Positions 41,020 through 49,639 of a stretch of DNA of 64,000 nucleotides are shown piece after piece. The translations under genes were made by a program, and so were the position numbers. Within the stretch, counting starts at the first letter, position 1; every line of letters begins with the position of its first letter. The notes beneath the pieces were generated by a model. It worked only from the letters and a program-made list of their open reading frames with translations, made no database searches and was not told the DNA's origin. This DNA comes from an uncultured Collinsella sp. (GTDB taxonomy: Bacteria > Actinomycetota > Coriobacteriia > Coriobacteriales > Coriobacteriaceae): the NCBI GenBank assembly GCA_900542155.1, contig UQMD01000001.1:62001-126000 (forward strand), given 5' to 3'.

Positions 41020-42840
41020 CTAGTCCGCGTAGGTGAAGGTTGTAACGTCGAACATGCCCTCGGGGCGGATGCGGAGCGTCGGGATAACCGGCAGGGGCAG
41101 GAAGATGATGCCCATGATGGGGTCGAGCGGCGGCTCAATACCCATGGCGCGTGCCTTGACCATAAAGTCGTCGTGCTGCGCGGCAACGTCCTCGGCCGTG
41201 CCTTCGCTCATAAGGCCACCGAGCGCCAGCGGAATGCGCGCCACGACCTCGCCGTTACGCACCAGCACGTGGCCGCCCTGGCCCACGGCCTCAACGGCAG
41301 CCATCATATCGGCCGCGTTGTCGCCCACCACGCACACGTTGTGCGAGTCGTGGCCGATCGTCGAGGCGATGGCACCGCCCGTAATGGTAAAGCCACGCAC
41401 CCAGCCGCGACCAATGTGCTTGCCAACAAGACCCAGGCCCGCAGGGCCATCACCGTCGGCCCCCTCGGCCTGCAGTGACAAGCCGCGGCCGTGGCGCTCG
41501 ATCAGCATAATGCGGCGCAGGCCCTCGGCATTCTCGGGACGAGCCATGCCCGTGATGGCCTTGCCCGGCACCACGTCGATCACGGCCTCGCCCGGCTTAA
41601 AGGCATAGTCGAACACGTCAAGCGATAGCTTCGGCAGCTTAACGGAAGCACGCAGCTCATCGGCAAGGGCCGCAACCTCGGCCATCTCGGGTGCGATCTC
41701 GCCCACGAAGGTGCCGTCCTGCGCCACCAGAGCACCGGCGGCATATACGCGATGCGGAGCCGTGGCAAACGTCAGGTCGTTGAGTACCAGCAGGTCGGCA
41801 CGCTTGCCCGGGGCGATGGCGCCACGCAGCTCGTGCGGGTCGCGGCAACCGTGGTCCAGGCCAAACGCCTCGGCCGTGGAGAGGGACGCCATAGAGATGG
41901 CAACCACGGGGTCGATACCGGCCTCGATAGCCACGCGACAGGCATTGTCGATCATGCCGGTCGCAAGCGCATCGGAAGGGGCGCGGTCGTCAGTCGCAAA
42001 GCAACAGCGGCGGGCGCGCGCGGGATTCTCCAGCAGCATCGGCGACAGGTTGGCCAGGTCATGGCTGCAGGTGCCCTCGCGCAGCATCACGTACATGCCA
42101 CGAGACAGCTTGTCGAGCGCCTCCTCGGGAATCGTCGACTCATGGTCGGCGATAATGCCCGCCGCGGCATAGGCATTGAGGTCCTTGCCGGCAACGAGCG
42201 GCGCATGGCCGTCGACCTGCTTGGACGGCGTCTGGTTGGCAGCATCGATGCGAGCACAGGTCTCAGGATCGGCCATAAAGACACCCGGCAGGTTCATCAT
42301 CTCGCCCAGGCCAAAAACGTCGCCCGGATGCTCGGCAAAAAACGCCTGCATGTCAGCGGCGGTAATCACAGCGCCCGCTTGCTCATCGGGCAGCGCGGGC
42401 ACGCACGAAGGCATCATGTACTTGATGGAGATGGGTGTACGGCGGCCGTCCTCAATCATAAAGCGCAAGCCATCGAGACCGGCAACATTGGCAATCTCGT
42501 GGCTGTCGGCAATGGCGGTGGTGGTACCGCGCGTCGCCGCCATGCGCGCATACTCGGCGGGGCGGATGTTCGAGGACTCAATGTGCAGATGTCCGTCGAT
42601 AAAACCGGGGGCGAGATAGCGACCCTGGCAGTCGATAACCTCGGCAGCCTCATAGGTACCGGCGGCATCGTCGCGCCCGTTGTAGAGCACGCCGACGATT
42701 ACGCCGTCCTTGACGGCAACGCTACCGGGCGCCACGCGCTGACCGTACACGTCGACAATCTGCGCATTGGCAAACAGCGTGTCGACGGGCACGCGGCCCT
42801 CGGCAGCGTCGATCACAGACCTCATGACCTCAACGGACAT
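41020..42840 (-). CDS. ade: Adenine deaminase
   Basis: Converts adenine to hypoxanthine and ammonia, 606 residues, metal-dependent amidohydrolase. The metal-binding block is APGFIDGHLHIESSNI. Later family blocks are ATRGTTTAIADSHEIANV, YMMPSCVPA, ADHESTIPEE and a C-terminal GHDSHNVCVVGDNAADM. The end PVIPTLRIRPEGMFDV is typical. AAAGGAG precedes the ATG. It feeds purine salvage or nitrogen supply and fits with the purine permease near 62 kb, although they are not linked. Confidence 0.95.
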   Translation of the reverse strand: MSVEVMRSVIDAAEGRVPVDTLFANAQIVDVYGQRVAPGSVAVKDGVIVGVLYNGRDDAAGTYEAAEVIDCQGRYLAPGFIDGHLHIESSNIRPAEYARMAATRGTTTAIADSHEIANVAGLDGLRFMIEDGRRTPISIKYMMPSCVPALPDEQAGAVITAADMQAFFAEHPGDVFGLGEMMNLPGVFMADPETCARIDAANQTPSKQVDGHAPLVAGKDLNAYAAAGIIADHESTIPEEALDKLSRGMYVMLREGTCSHDLANLSPMLLENPARARRCCFATDDRAPSDALATGMIDNACRVAIEAGIDPVVAISMASLSTAEAFGLDHGCRDPHELRGAIAPGKRADLLVLNDLTFATAPHRVYAAGALVAQDGTFVGEIAPEMAEVAALADELRASVKLPKLSLDVFDYAFKPGEAVIDVVPGKAITGMARPENAEGLRRIMLIERHGRGLSLQAEGADGDGPAGLGLVGKHIGRGWVRGFTITGGAIASTIGHDSHNVCVVGDNAADMMAAVEAVGQGGHVLVRNGEVVARIPLALGGLMSEGTAEDVAAQHDDFMVKARAMGIEPPLDPIMGIIFLPLPVIPTLRIRPEGMFDVTTFTYAD

Positions 42841-42980
42841 ACATACTCCTTTAACCGTAGAAATAACTGCGGGGCGGACGGGCCTTCACCGCAGCAAGCC
42901 AATAGCCATTGTATGCCCAAACGATGGGTCGGGAATACACCCCCCTCCGCTTAACGGCACACGCCACCCCGCGCAATGAG

Positions 42981-43024
42981 AAGGAGTGTCCCCCTACGAC
43001 TACTCATTTATGTCTGTCCCCAAT
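42981..43024. repeat. Dispersed GGGGAC repeat, copy 2 (inverted)
   Basis: Read on the minus strand it gives CATTGGGGACAGACATAAAT, then GAGTAGTCGTAGGGGGACACTC. This aligns with the unit at 39948-39990. It lies in the 354-base gene-free stretch between ade and tyrS, which otherwise holds the branched hairpin described next. Confidence 0.6.
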
Positions 43025-43056
43025 GAGTACCCCGATGTTCTGGCAACGACAGCGAA

Positions 43057-43153
43057 AACCCGCCAGAGCGAGCAAGGTGCCTTGAAACGAGGCGGCATTG
43101 ACCTTCTGGTCATGCCGCCGAAGTTGAAAGACAGATTGCCGCTCTGGCGGGTT
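43057..43153. repeat. Branched palindrome downstream of tyrS
   Basis: Outer 14-base perfect arms AACCCGCCAGAGCG (43057-43070) and its complement (43140-43153) enclose two more hairpins: CAAGGTGCCTTG (43073-43084) and GGCGGCATTGACC with GGTCATGCCGCC (43091-43103, 43108-43119). The minus-strand RNA would end with GGGTTTTC. It may be a terminator or a mobile structured repeat. Confidence 0.65.
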
Positions 43154-43167
43154 TGCAGCGTCAACCG

Positions 43168-43195
43168 GTTACGCGGTTTGGTAAAACCGCGTAAC
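43168..43195 (-). terminator. Hairpin directly after the tyrS stop
   Basis: Perfect 12-base arms GTTACGCGGTTT (43168-43179) and its complement (43184-43195) with a four-base loop. There is no T run on the far side on the minus strand, so termination strength is uncertain; the branched palindrome beyond may help. Confidence 0.5.
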
Positions 43196-44406
43196 TAAAC
43201 CAGCTTGAAGCCCTTGCGCTTGCCCACGGAGAGGGTGTCGCCCAGTTTGAGGGCGCTCGGATCGATGTTGTAGCTCTTGGGAGCCACAGCCTTGCCGTTG
43301 ACCTTGACGCCGCCGCCGTCGATGTCGCGGCGGGCCTGACCGGCGCTGGCCGAAAGGCCCAGGTCCTTGAGCAGGCCGGCGAGGTAAATCTGGCCCTCGT
43401 CGTTGACGGTCAGTTCAACGTGCTTCTCGGGGAAGTCGGCAAGCTGGCCCTCCTTGAACACACGGTCGAACTCGGCCTGTGCCTCGTCGCCGGCGCCGGC
43501 GCCGTGGTAGGTGTCGCACAGGTCGCGGCCCAATGCGCGCTTGAGCTCGTAGGGGTCGGCAGAACCATCGGCCAAGGCGGCGTCGATCTTGTCGACCTCG
43601 GCCGGGGCGAGCGAGCTGGCCAGACGATAGTACTTGCCGATCATCTCGTCGGGGATGGACATGGTCTTGCCGAACATATCCTTAGGCGCATCGGTCAGGC
43701 CGATGTAGTTACCGTAGGACTTGGACATCTTACGGACGCCGTCGGTGCCCTCGAGCAGCGGCATGGTGAGCGCGATCTGCGGTTCCATGCCCATCTTCTC
43801 CATGAGCTCGCGGCCGGCGAGCAGGTTAAAGAGCTGGTCGGTGCCGCCCATCTCCACGTCGGCCTTGATCTGCACGGAGTCGAAGGCCTGCATCACAGGG
43901 TACAGGAACTCGTGCAGGGCAATCGGCGTCTGGGACTGGTAGCGCTTGGTAAAGTCGTCGCGCTCGAGGATGCGGGCGACGGTGAACTTGGAGCACACCT
44001 GCAGCAGGCCGGCCAGGTCCATCGAAAGGATCCAGTCGCCGTTGTGCACGATGGTGGTCTTCTCGGGGTCCAGGATCTTCATGGCCTGGCTCACGTAGGT
44101 CTCGGCGTTGGCCTCGATCTGCTCCTGCGAAAGCTGCGGGCGGGTGGAGTTCTTGCCCGAGGGGTCGCCGATCAGCGCAGTGCCGTTGCCGATGATAAGG
44201 GTGACGTTGTGGCCCAGGTCCTGGAACTGACGCATCTTGCGCAGGGGCACGGCATGGCCCAGGTGCAGGTCGGGGCTGGTGGGATCGACGCCGAGCTTGA
44301 TGTTGAGGGGCTCGCCCTTCTCAAGCTTCTTGCGAAGGTCGGCCTCGGGGACGATCTGCGCTGCACCCGAGGTGATGATACGCATTTGCTCGTCAACAGA
44401 CAGCAT
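43195..44406 (-). CDS. tyrS: Tyrosyl-tRNA synthetase
   Basis: Charges tRNA-Tyr, 403 residues, class I synthetase. HIGH-type motif is LHLGHAVPLRKMRQF, the KMSKS motif lies in GVRKMSKSYGNYIGL, and a C-terminal S4-like RNA-binding domain ends the protein (LSASAGQARRDIDGGGVKVN). ATG at 44406 after AAAAGGAGG. The 97-base leader contains one small hairpin but is too short for a T-box. Confidence 0.96.
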   Translation of the reverse strand: MLSVDEQMRIITSGAAQIVPEADLRKKLEKGEPLNIKLGVDPTSPDLHLGHAVPLRKMRQFQDLGHNVTLIIGNGTALIGDPSGKNSTRPQLSQEQIEANAETYVSQAMKILDPEKTTIVHNGDWILSMDLAGLLQVCSKFTVARILERDDFTKRYQSQTPIALHEFLYPVMQAFDSVQIKADVEMGGTDQLFNLLAGRELMEKMGMEPQIALTMPLLEGTDGVRKMSKSYGNYIGLTDAPKDMFGKTMSIPDEMIGKYYRLASSLAPAEVDKIDAALADGSADPYELKRALGRDLCDTYHGAGAGDEAQAEFDRVFKEGQLADFPEKHVELTVNDEGQIYLAGLLKDLGLSASAGQARRDIDGGGVKVNGKAVAPKSYNIDPSALKLGDTLSVGKRKGFKLV

Positions 44407-44503
44407 TGGGTATCCTCCTTTTGCTATAGCACCCTCACCGGATACGGCGGTGCTGGAAGTTCATAAACCCACTAATAATAACCAAAACAGCGCGACGCGG
44501 CAC

Positions 44504-46480
44504 CTACGACAGGAAAATCCTCGTCCTGCCGCACGCGTCGATAACGACCGGCAAACGCGTGCCGTCACGTTCGACCAAAAAGCGCGCCTGCTGACGGCGC
44601 GAGCAGTCACGGCAGCGGACCTGCCCCGTTGCATCCGTGGCGCAGGCGCCCTCGGCAGTCAGCAAGCAGTGCTCGCACACCATGAGCTCGGGACGGTCGG
44701 CATCGACAGGCCCCAAGACACCGGGGCAAGCGGCAAGTTCGGCAACACGCTCCGCATCATTGCCGAGCAACTCGGCCGACAAGCACACCCGCCCCGCACC
44801 GAGTCCGCGCAGCCAGGTAAGCGTGGCCCGATTGGCACAGAACACCGGCGCCGCCACGTCAAACGTTGTGCCCAGCTCGCGGGCCATCGCCACTTGTCCC
44901 AGATTGCGGCAGACGACGCGCCCGGCACGCTGCATAAGCGCCCGAGTCCGCTCGGCGTCGCCCGCGCGGCACACTTCGTCGAGCACCACCGTTGTATCGG
45001 ACAGATCTCGCTCATCGCGCGGACCCACATCCATCAGCTCCCAGGCAAAGACCATACGAGCAAAATCCTCGCGCTTTGCCGGCCCCGCCGACCCCGCCAA
45101 CTCCGTCGACGCACCGCCATCCACCGCAACGTCCTCAAAGGGTAGTACCTCAACGGCACGCGCAACGGGCGCAATCGCATCTGCCTCGGCCCGCATGCGC
45201 TCCAACACCGCCGCCGTCTGATCCAACACGCCGGCGCTGCGAATCAGGTACACCTCGCAGCCCGTGTCCACCTTACGCTTGCAATGCACGACAACGCGTT
45301 CCCCCGCCGCGGCACTCACCGGGCAGGGCACCTGCGGCCAGCGCTTGGGCACATCGGGACGCGCGTCGACACCCGGATAGAACCGAATCTCGAGCGTGTC
45401 ACCCGCCGCCACGGCGGCGTCGAGCTCAACGGCCACCTCTTCGTGGCCCACAGCGACCAAGCGCCCCACGCGCACGCCCTGGTTGATTGCACGCTCAAAG
45501 CTCATAAGCTCGGCGCCCGAACGCCCTCGCAGGTACGCATCGGTAAACCCACGGTTAAACGACCTTCCCAGCTCGCGTTCGAGCGCCGGCACCGCATTGG
45601 CATCCCACGTGCCGTCGCGCAGCATATCGAGCGCGTGACGCCACGCCCTCACCACGTTAAAGACATAGTCGGGATTCTTCATGCGACCCTCGATCTTGAG
45701 CGACGCCACGCCGGCGGCAACAAGCTCGGGCAGGTGCGCAATGCCCAGGTAATCACGCGGGCACAGCAGACGGTCCCCCTCAACGGCGACGACGCTCTCC
45801 CCCGCCTCGTCCACTAGGTCGTACGCCAGGCGGCACGGCTGTGTGCAGTCCCCGCGCATCGCCGAGCGCCCGCGCCTCAGGGCTGAGAACTCACAAGCAC
45901 CCGAGTAGCCAATGCAGATGGCCCCGTGGCAGAACACCTCGATAGGCACGCCCGTACCGCACAAGGAGGCAATCTCGTCGACCGTCAGCTCGCGTGCCGT
46001 CGTCACGCGCTCGACCCCCAGCTCATCGGCGGCAAGCCGCACGGCGCCTTCGCTATGAACGCCCGCCTGCGTAGACAGGTGAATCTCGACGCCGGGAATC
46101 GCCGCACGCAGCGCGCACGCCAATCCGGCATCGGCAACAATCAGGGCATCGGCGCCCAGCTCCAGTGCATGAGCTCCCAACGCCACCGCGTCGGACAACT
46201 CATCGTCAAACACGAACACGTTGAGCGTCACGTACACACGCACGCCATGGGCATGCGCCACGGCACAACCGCGCGCAAACTCGTCATCCGTAAAGCCATG
46301 GGCGCTCACACGGGCGTTAAAGTCGCCCAACCCCGCATAGATGGCATCGGCGCCCGCGGCGATGGCCGCAAGCATCTGGTCGAGTCCGCCCGCCGGCGCC
46401 AGCAGCTCGGGCAGCGCCGCACCGGCACCATCCAATCCAGTCTCGTATTGTCCGCACGGCCCCATCGTCCGAATCGCCAT
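44504..46480 (-). CDS. U32-family peptidase / RNA hydroxylation-type protein
   Basis: A 658-residue protein of the U32 family, members of which include TrhP and RlhA that hydroxylate tRNA or 23S rRNA. The N-terminal barrel starts PELLAPAGGLDQMLAAIAAG. The conserved cysteine region is FCHGAICIGYSGACEFSAL with GDCTQPCRLAYDLVDE. LKIEGRMKNPDYVFNVV follows. A long C-terminal part ends with further cysteines (CEHCLLTAEG, VRCRDCSRR), perhaps a metal site. Start at the ATG at 46480 with AAGGAG. The exact activity is not certain. Confidence 0.88.
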   Translation of the reverse strand: MAIRTMGPCGQYETGLDGAGAALPELLAPAGGLDQMLAAIAAGADAIYAGLGDFNARVSAHGFTDDEFARGCAVAHAHGVRVYVTLNVFVFDDELSDAVALGAHALELGADALIVADAGLACALRAAIPGVEIHLSTQAGVHSEGAVRLAADELGVERVTTARELTVDEIASLCGTGVPIEVFCHGAICIGYSGACEFSALRRGRSAMRGDCTQPCRLAYDLVDEAGESVVAVEGDRLLCPRDYLGIAHLPELVAAGVASLKIEGRMKNPDYVFNVVRAWRHALDMLRDGTWDANAVPALERELGRSFNRGFTDAYLRGRSGAELMSFERAINQGVRVGRLVAVGHEEVAVELDAAVAAGDTLEIRFYPGVDARPDVPKRWPQVPCPVSAAAGERVVVHCKRKVDTGCEVYLIRSAGVLDQTAAVLERMRAEADAIAPVARAVEVLPFEDVAVDGGASTELAGSAGPAKREDFARMVFAWELMDVGPRDERDLSDTTVVLDEVCRAGDAERTRALMQRAGRVVCRNLGQVAMARELGTTFDVAAPVFCANRATLTWLRGLGAGRVCLSAELLGNDAERVAELAACPGVLGPVDADRPELMVCEHCLLTAEGACATDATGQVRCRDCSRRQQARFLVERDGTRLPVVIDACGRTRIFLS

Positions 46481-46642
46481 CGGCAAACTCCTTACCAAGG
46501 TATGCATTCACTCTGAAAAATGCCGTCTTCCAGCATACACGAGGCCTCGCGCGCCCCGTTTGGTTTATCGTGTAATAACTTATGTCCATCCTGCCCCGAC
46601 GGCACATCCACCGTCCGGCACGACATACCTGGAGGTCAATAT

Positions 46643-48880
46643 ATGGGTCCTCGCCAACGACAGGGACGCAGCCGTTCAAAGACGCATGCCCTGCCCATAA
46701 TCCTGCTCTCGTTTTTGGGCTTTCTGCTTATCGCGGGCGTGGCATTTGGCATCGGCATGGTCGGCAACGTCAACCGCTGGCTGTCCGATCTGCCCGACTA
46801 CACCGACGCCAACGCGTATCTGGTGAGCGAGCCCACCGAGATCGTCGACTGCAACGGCAACAAGATCGCGAGCTTCTACACGCAAAACCGCAAGTCCATC
46901 ACCAAGGACGAGGTCTCCCCCTACGTGCTGCAGGGCACCGTTGACGTCGAGGACGAGCGCTTCTACGAGCACGGCGGTATCGACCTGTGGGGTATCGCGC
47001 GTGCTGCGGTGGCAACCCTCGGCGGCGGGCACGAAGGCGCCTCGACTATCACCCAGCAGCTGGTGCGCAACACCATCCTGCAGGAGGAGCAGTTCGACTC
47101 GACCATCGAGCGTAAGGTGCGCGAGGCCTACATCGCCGTCAAGATGGAGGACATGTACTCCAAAGACGAGATCCTCATGATGTACCTCAACACCATCTAT
47201 TACGGCCACGGCGCCTACGGCATCGAGGCCGCAGCCGAGACCTATCTGTCCAAGAGCGCCGCCGACCTCACCCTCAGCGAGGCCGCGCTGCTCATCGGCC
47301 TTCCCAACTCGCCCTCGCAGTACGACCCCACGGTCAACCCCGACCTGGCGCTGTCCCGTCGCAACAAGGTCCTTGACAACATGTTGCGCCTGGGCCACAT
47401 CACGCAGGAGGAGCACGATGCCGCACAGGCCGAGCCCATCACCCTCAACGTGACCGAGATTTCGGGCAGCGGCGTCGACATATACTCGCAGCCCTACTTT
47501 GTCGCCTATGTTAAGCAGCTGCTGGAGCAGGAGTTCTCGACCGACGTGCTCTTTAAGGGCGGCCTGACCGTCAAGACCACCATCGACCCCACCATGCAAC
47601 AGGTGGCCGAGGAGGCTGTGCGCTCGCAGCTCGACACGCTTTCGCTCGACGGCCTGGACATGGGCATGGTCGTCGTAGACCCCAAGACCGGCTACATCAA
47701 GTGCATGGTGGGCGGCTACGACTACAACGCCGACGAGAATCACGTGAACCACGCTACGGCAAAGCGCCCCGTAGGCTCCACGTTTAAGGCCTTTACGCTG
47801 GCAACTGCCATCCAAAACGGTATGAACCCCAACGTCACCCTCAACTGCAACTCGCCTCTTACAGCCAAGGGCACTACGACCAAGGTGCAAAACTATGCCA
47901 ACCAGAGCTATGGCAACATCACGCTTAAGCAGGCAACGGCGTACTCATCCAACACCGGCTACATTCAGGTGGCAGAAGCCATCGGCAACAACAAGATCAT
48001 GTCGCTCGTCAAAAAGCTCGGCATCGATCCCGCCAAGGACAATATCGAGGACGTTCCCGTCATGACGCTCGGCACCGGGTCCATCTCGCCGCTCGAGATG
48101 GCATCGGCCTACGCCACTTTTGCCAACGGCGGCCATTATCGCCAGCCGATCGCCATCACCGAGATCGACTCGCGTACCGGCTCGGTGCTGTACCAGCACA
48201 CCGACAATCCCACGCAGGTGCTCACCGAAGGCGAGGCTGCCGCGGTTACCGACGTTCTATCCGGCGTCATGCAGGGCAGTGGCACGGGTGCCGCCGGCGC
48301 GCTGAGCGTCAACCAGCCCTATGCCGGCAAGACGGGTACCACTGACAACACCACCAACCTGTGGTTCTGCGGCTACACGCCGCAACTGGCGTGCGCCCTG
48401 TGGACCGGTTATTCCGCAGGCGAGATTCCCATCCAAAAGTACGGTACGGACCTACTGGGCGACAGCACCAACCTGCCCGTCTTTAAGAAGTTCATGAACA
48501 CTGTTTTGGCTGGAACCGAGCGCGAGGAGTTCCCGACCGGAACGGCCCCCACGTACAAGAACAATAACGTCTGGAAGTTCTACGGCACCAACAACACCAA
48601 GAAGACGGAAAGCGACGAGGACGAAGACAAGGACGAAGAGGAAACCACCACCACGACGACCACAACGACCACGACCACCGAGACCACAGGCGGCGACACC
48701 ACCGGCGGCACCGGTACGACCGGTGGCTCGACGGGCGGCTCCACTGGTGGTTCGACCGGCGGCGATGGCGGCACGCCTACGCCTACGCCCACTCCCGACC
48801 CCTCGCCCACGCCCACTCCCGACCCCTCGCCCACGCCCACTCCCGACCCCTCGCCCACGCCTGACGATACGGTCGGCTAG
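46643..48880 (+). CDS. Class A penicillin-binding protein (PBP1A-like)
   Basis: Bifunctional peptidoglycan synthase, 745 residues. A basic N-terminus and one membrane span (IILLSFLGFLLIAGVAFGIG) precede the GT51 glycosyltransferase domain, with the catalytic Glu in VEDERFYEHGGIDLWGIAR and later GASTITQQLVRN. The transpeptidase domain has S-x-x-K in PVGSTFKAF, S-x-N in SSNTGY and K-T-G in AGKTGTTDN. After residue 650 the tail is low-complexity: an acidic run, a run of Thr, Gly/Thr/Ser repeats and Pro-Thr-Asp-Ser repeats, probably cell-wall spanning. Start at the ATG at 46643, eight bases after GGAGGT. Confidence 0.95.
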   Translation: MGPRQRQGRSRSKTHALPIILLSFLGFLLIAGVAFGIGMVGNVNRWLSDLPDYTDANAYLVSEPTEIVDCNGNKIASFYTQNRKSITKDEVSPYVLQGTVDVEDERFYEHGGIDLWGIARAAVATLGGGHEGASTITQQLVRNTILQEEQFDSTIERKVREAYIAVKMEDMYSKDEILMMYLNTIYYGHGAYGIEAAAETYLSKSAADLTLSEAALLIGLPNSPSQYDPTVNPDLALSRRNKVLDNMLRLGHITQEEHDAAQAEPITLNVTEISGSGVDIYSQPYFVAYVKQLLEQEFSTDVLFKGGLTVKTTIDPTMQQVAEEAVRSQLDTLSLDGLDMGMVVVDPKTGYIKCMVGGYDYNADENHVNHATAKRPVGSTFKAFTLATAIQNGMNPNVTLNCNSPLTAKGTTTKVQNYANQSYGNITLKQATAYSSNTGYIQVAEAIGNNKIMSLVKKLGIDPAKDNIEDVPVMTLGTGSISPLEMASAYATFANGGHYRQPIAITEIDSRTGSVLYQHTDNPTQVLTEGEAAAVTDVLSGVMQGSGTGAAGALSVNQPYAGKTGTTDNTTNLWFCGYTPQLACALWTGYSAGEIPIQKYGTDLLGDSTNLPVFKKFMNTVLAGTEREEFPTGTAPTYKNNNVWKFYGTNNTKKTESDEDEDKDEEETTTTTTTTTTTTETTGGDTTGGTGTTGGSTGGSTGGSTGGDGGTPTPTPTPDPSPTPTPDPSPTPTPDPSPTPDDTVG

Positions 48881-48902
48881 AAATCATCCGGCCATAAGCA
48901 AC

Positions 48903-48942
48903 AAGGCCCCCGAGCAGCTTATTAAACCGCTCGGGGCCTTTT
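48903..48942 (+). terminator. Terminator after the penicillin-binding protein gene
   Basis: Arms AAGGCCCCCGAGC (48903-48915) and GCTCGGGGCCTT (48929-48940), one bulge, followed by TTTT. Confidence 0.85.
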
Positions 48943-49068
48943 AGTTTAAAGCGACCTGGTGGGCGGTCTTTATGCCTGCAAACAAAAAAAGGGGGTACCG
49001 ACCAACGTCGATACCCCTTACAAGCCACTATGTCAGCGCACGCAGGGCCAAGCGCACGACCCGCACGC

Positions 49069-49506
49069 CTACTTGCGAGAATTGCTCAGCTTATTGATCA
49101 GCGCCTCGAGACGCTCGCCGTCCTCGGCCGTCTGGGCAATAACCAAAATCGTATCGTTGCCGGCAAGCGAGCCAAGCACATCGGGCAACTCTGCCGCATC
49201 AACGGCGGCGGCGATGCCGGAAGCCGTGCCAGGCTGAGCCTTGATCATAACCAGATTATCGGTGCGCAGAACGCCCGTTACGAGCTCGGAAACCATACGC
49301 TGCAGGTGCAGGTCCTCTGCCAGAACATAGATGCCCTCAGGGAGCTTACGCAGCCCCATATCGGCAATATCGCGAGAGACAGTCGCCTGCGTGCAATCAA
49401 AGCCCATAGCGCGGAGCTCATCGACCAGCACGCGCTGCGTGCGGACGTCCTTATTGCGCACAATATCTCTAATGGCATCCTGGCGCCCATTGCGTTTTTT
49501 AGCCAT
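49069..49506 (-). CDS. argR: Arginine repressor ArgR
   Basis: Arginine-responsive regulator, 145 residues. The winged-helix N-terminal domain includes VLVDELRAMGFDCTQATVSR and DIADMGLRKLPEG. The C-terminal oligomerisation and arginine-binding domain carries the GTASGIAAAVDAAELPDVLG block. Start at the ATG at 49506 (MAKKRNGRQD) after GAGGG. The AT-rich stretch before it (around 49541-49560, AATAATTGAATAG) could be an ARG box. No arg biosynthesis genes are close. Confidence 0.93.
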   Translation of the reverse strand: MAKKRNGRQDAIRDIVRNKDVRTQRVLVDELRAMGFDCTQATVSRDIADMGLRKLPEGIYVLAEDLHLQRMVSELVTGVLRTDNLVMIKAQPGTASGIAAAVDAAELPDVLGSLAGNDTILVIAQTAEDGERLEALINKLSNSRK

Positions 49507-49594
49507 ACAAACCCTCACTCCAAAAGATGGCGGAGACAATCAATCAATAATTGAATAGTTTAACGCTATTTGAAAGCTTTTGTGTATAAGAACG

Positions 49595-49632
49595 CATTTC
49601 GAAACAATTCCATGTAAGTTTGTTTCGAAATG
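49595..49632. promoter_or_regulatory. 12-base inverted repeat upstream of argR
   Basis: CATTTCGAAACA (49595-49606) and its perfect complement (49621-49632) with a 14-base spacer, located between the glycosyltransferase stop and argR. It could be an operator or a terminator without T run. A related TTTCGAAACA occurs upstream of gltB near 5921-5930. Confidence 0.4.
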
Positions 49633-49639
49633 ATCGCCC

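Noticed and set aside
44407..44503. T-box leader before tyrS
   Set aside because: The gap is under 100 bases, has only one small hairpin, and lacks the T-box sequence and an antiterminator.
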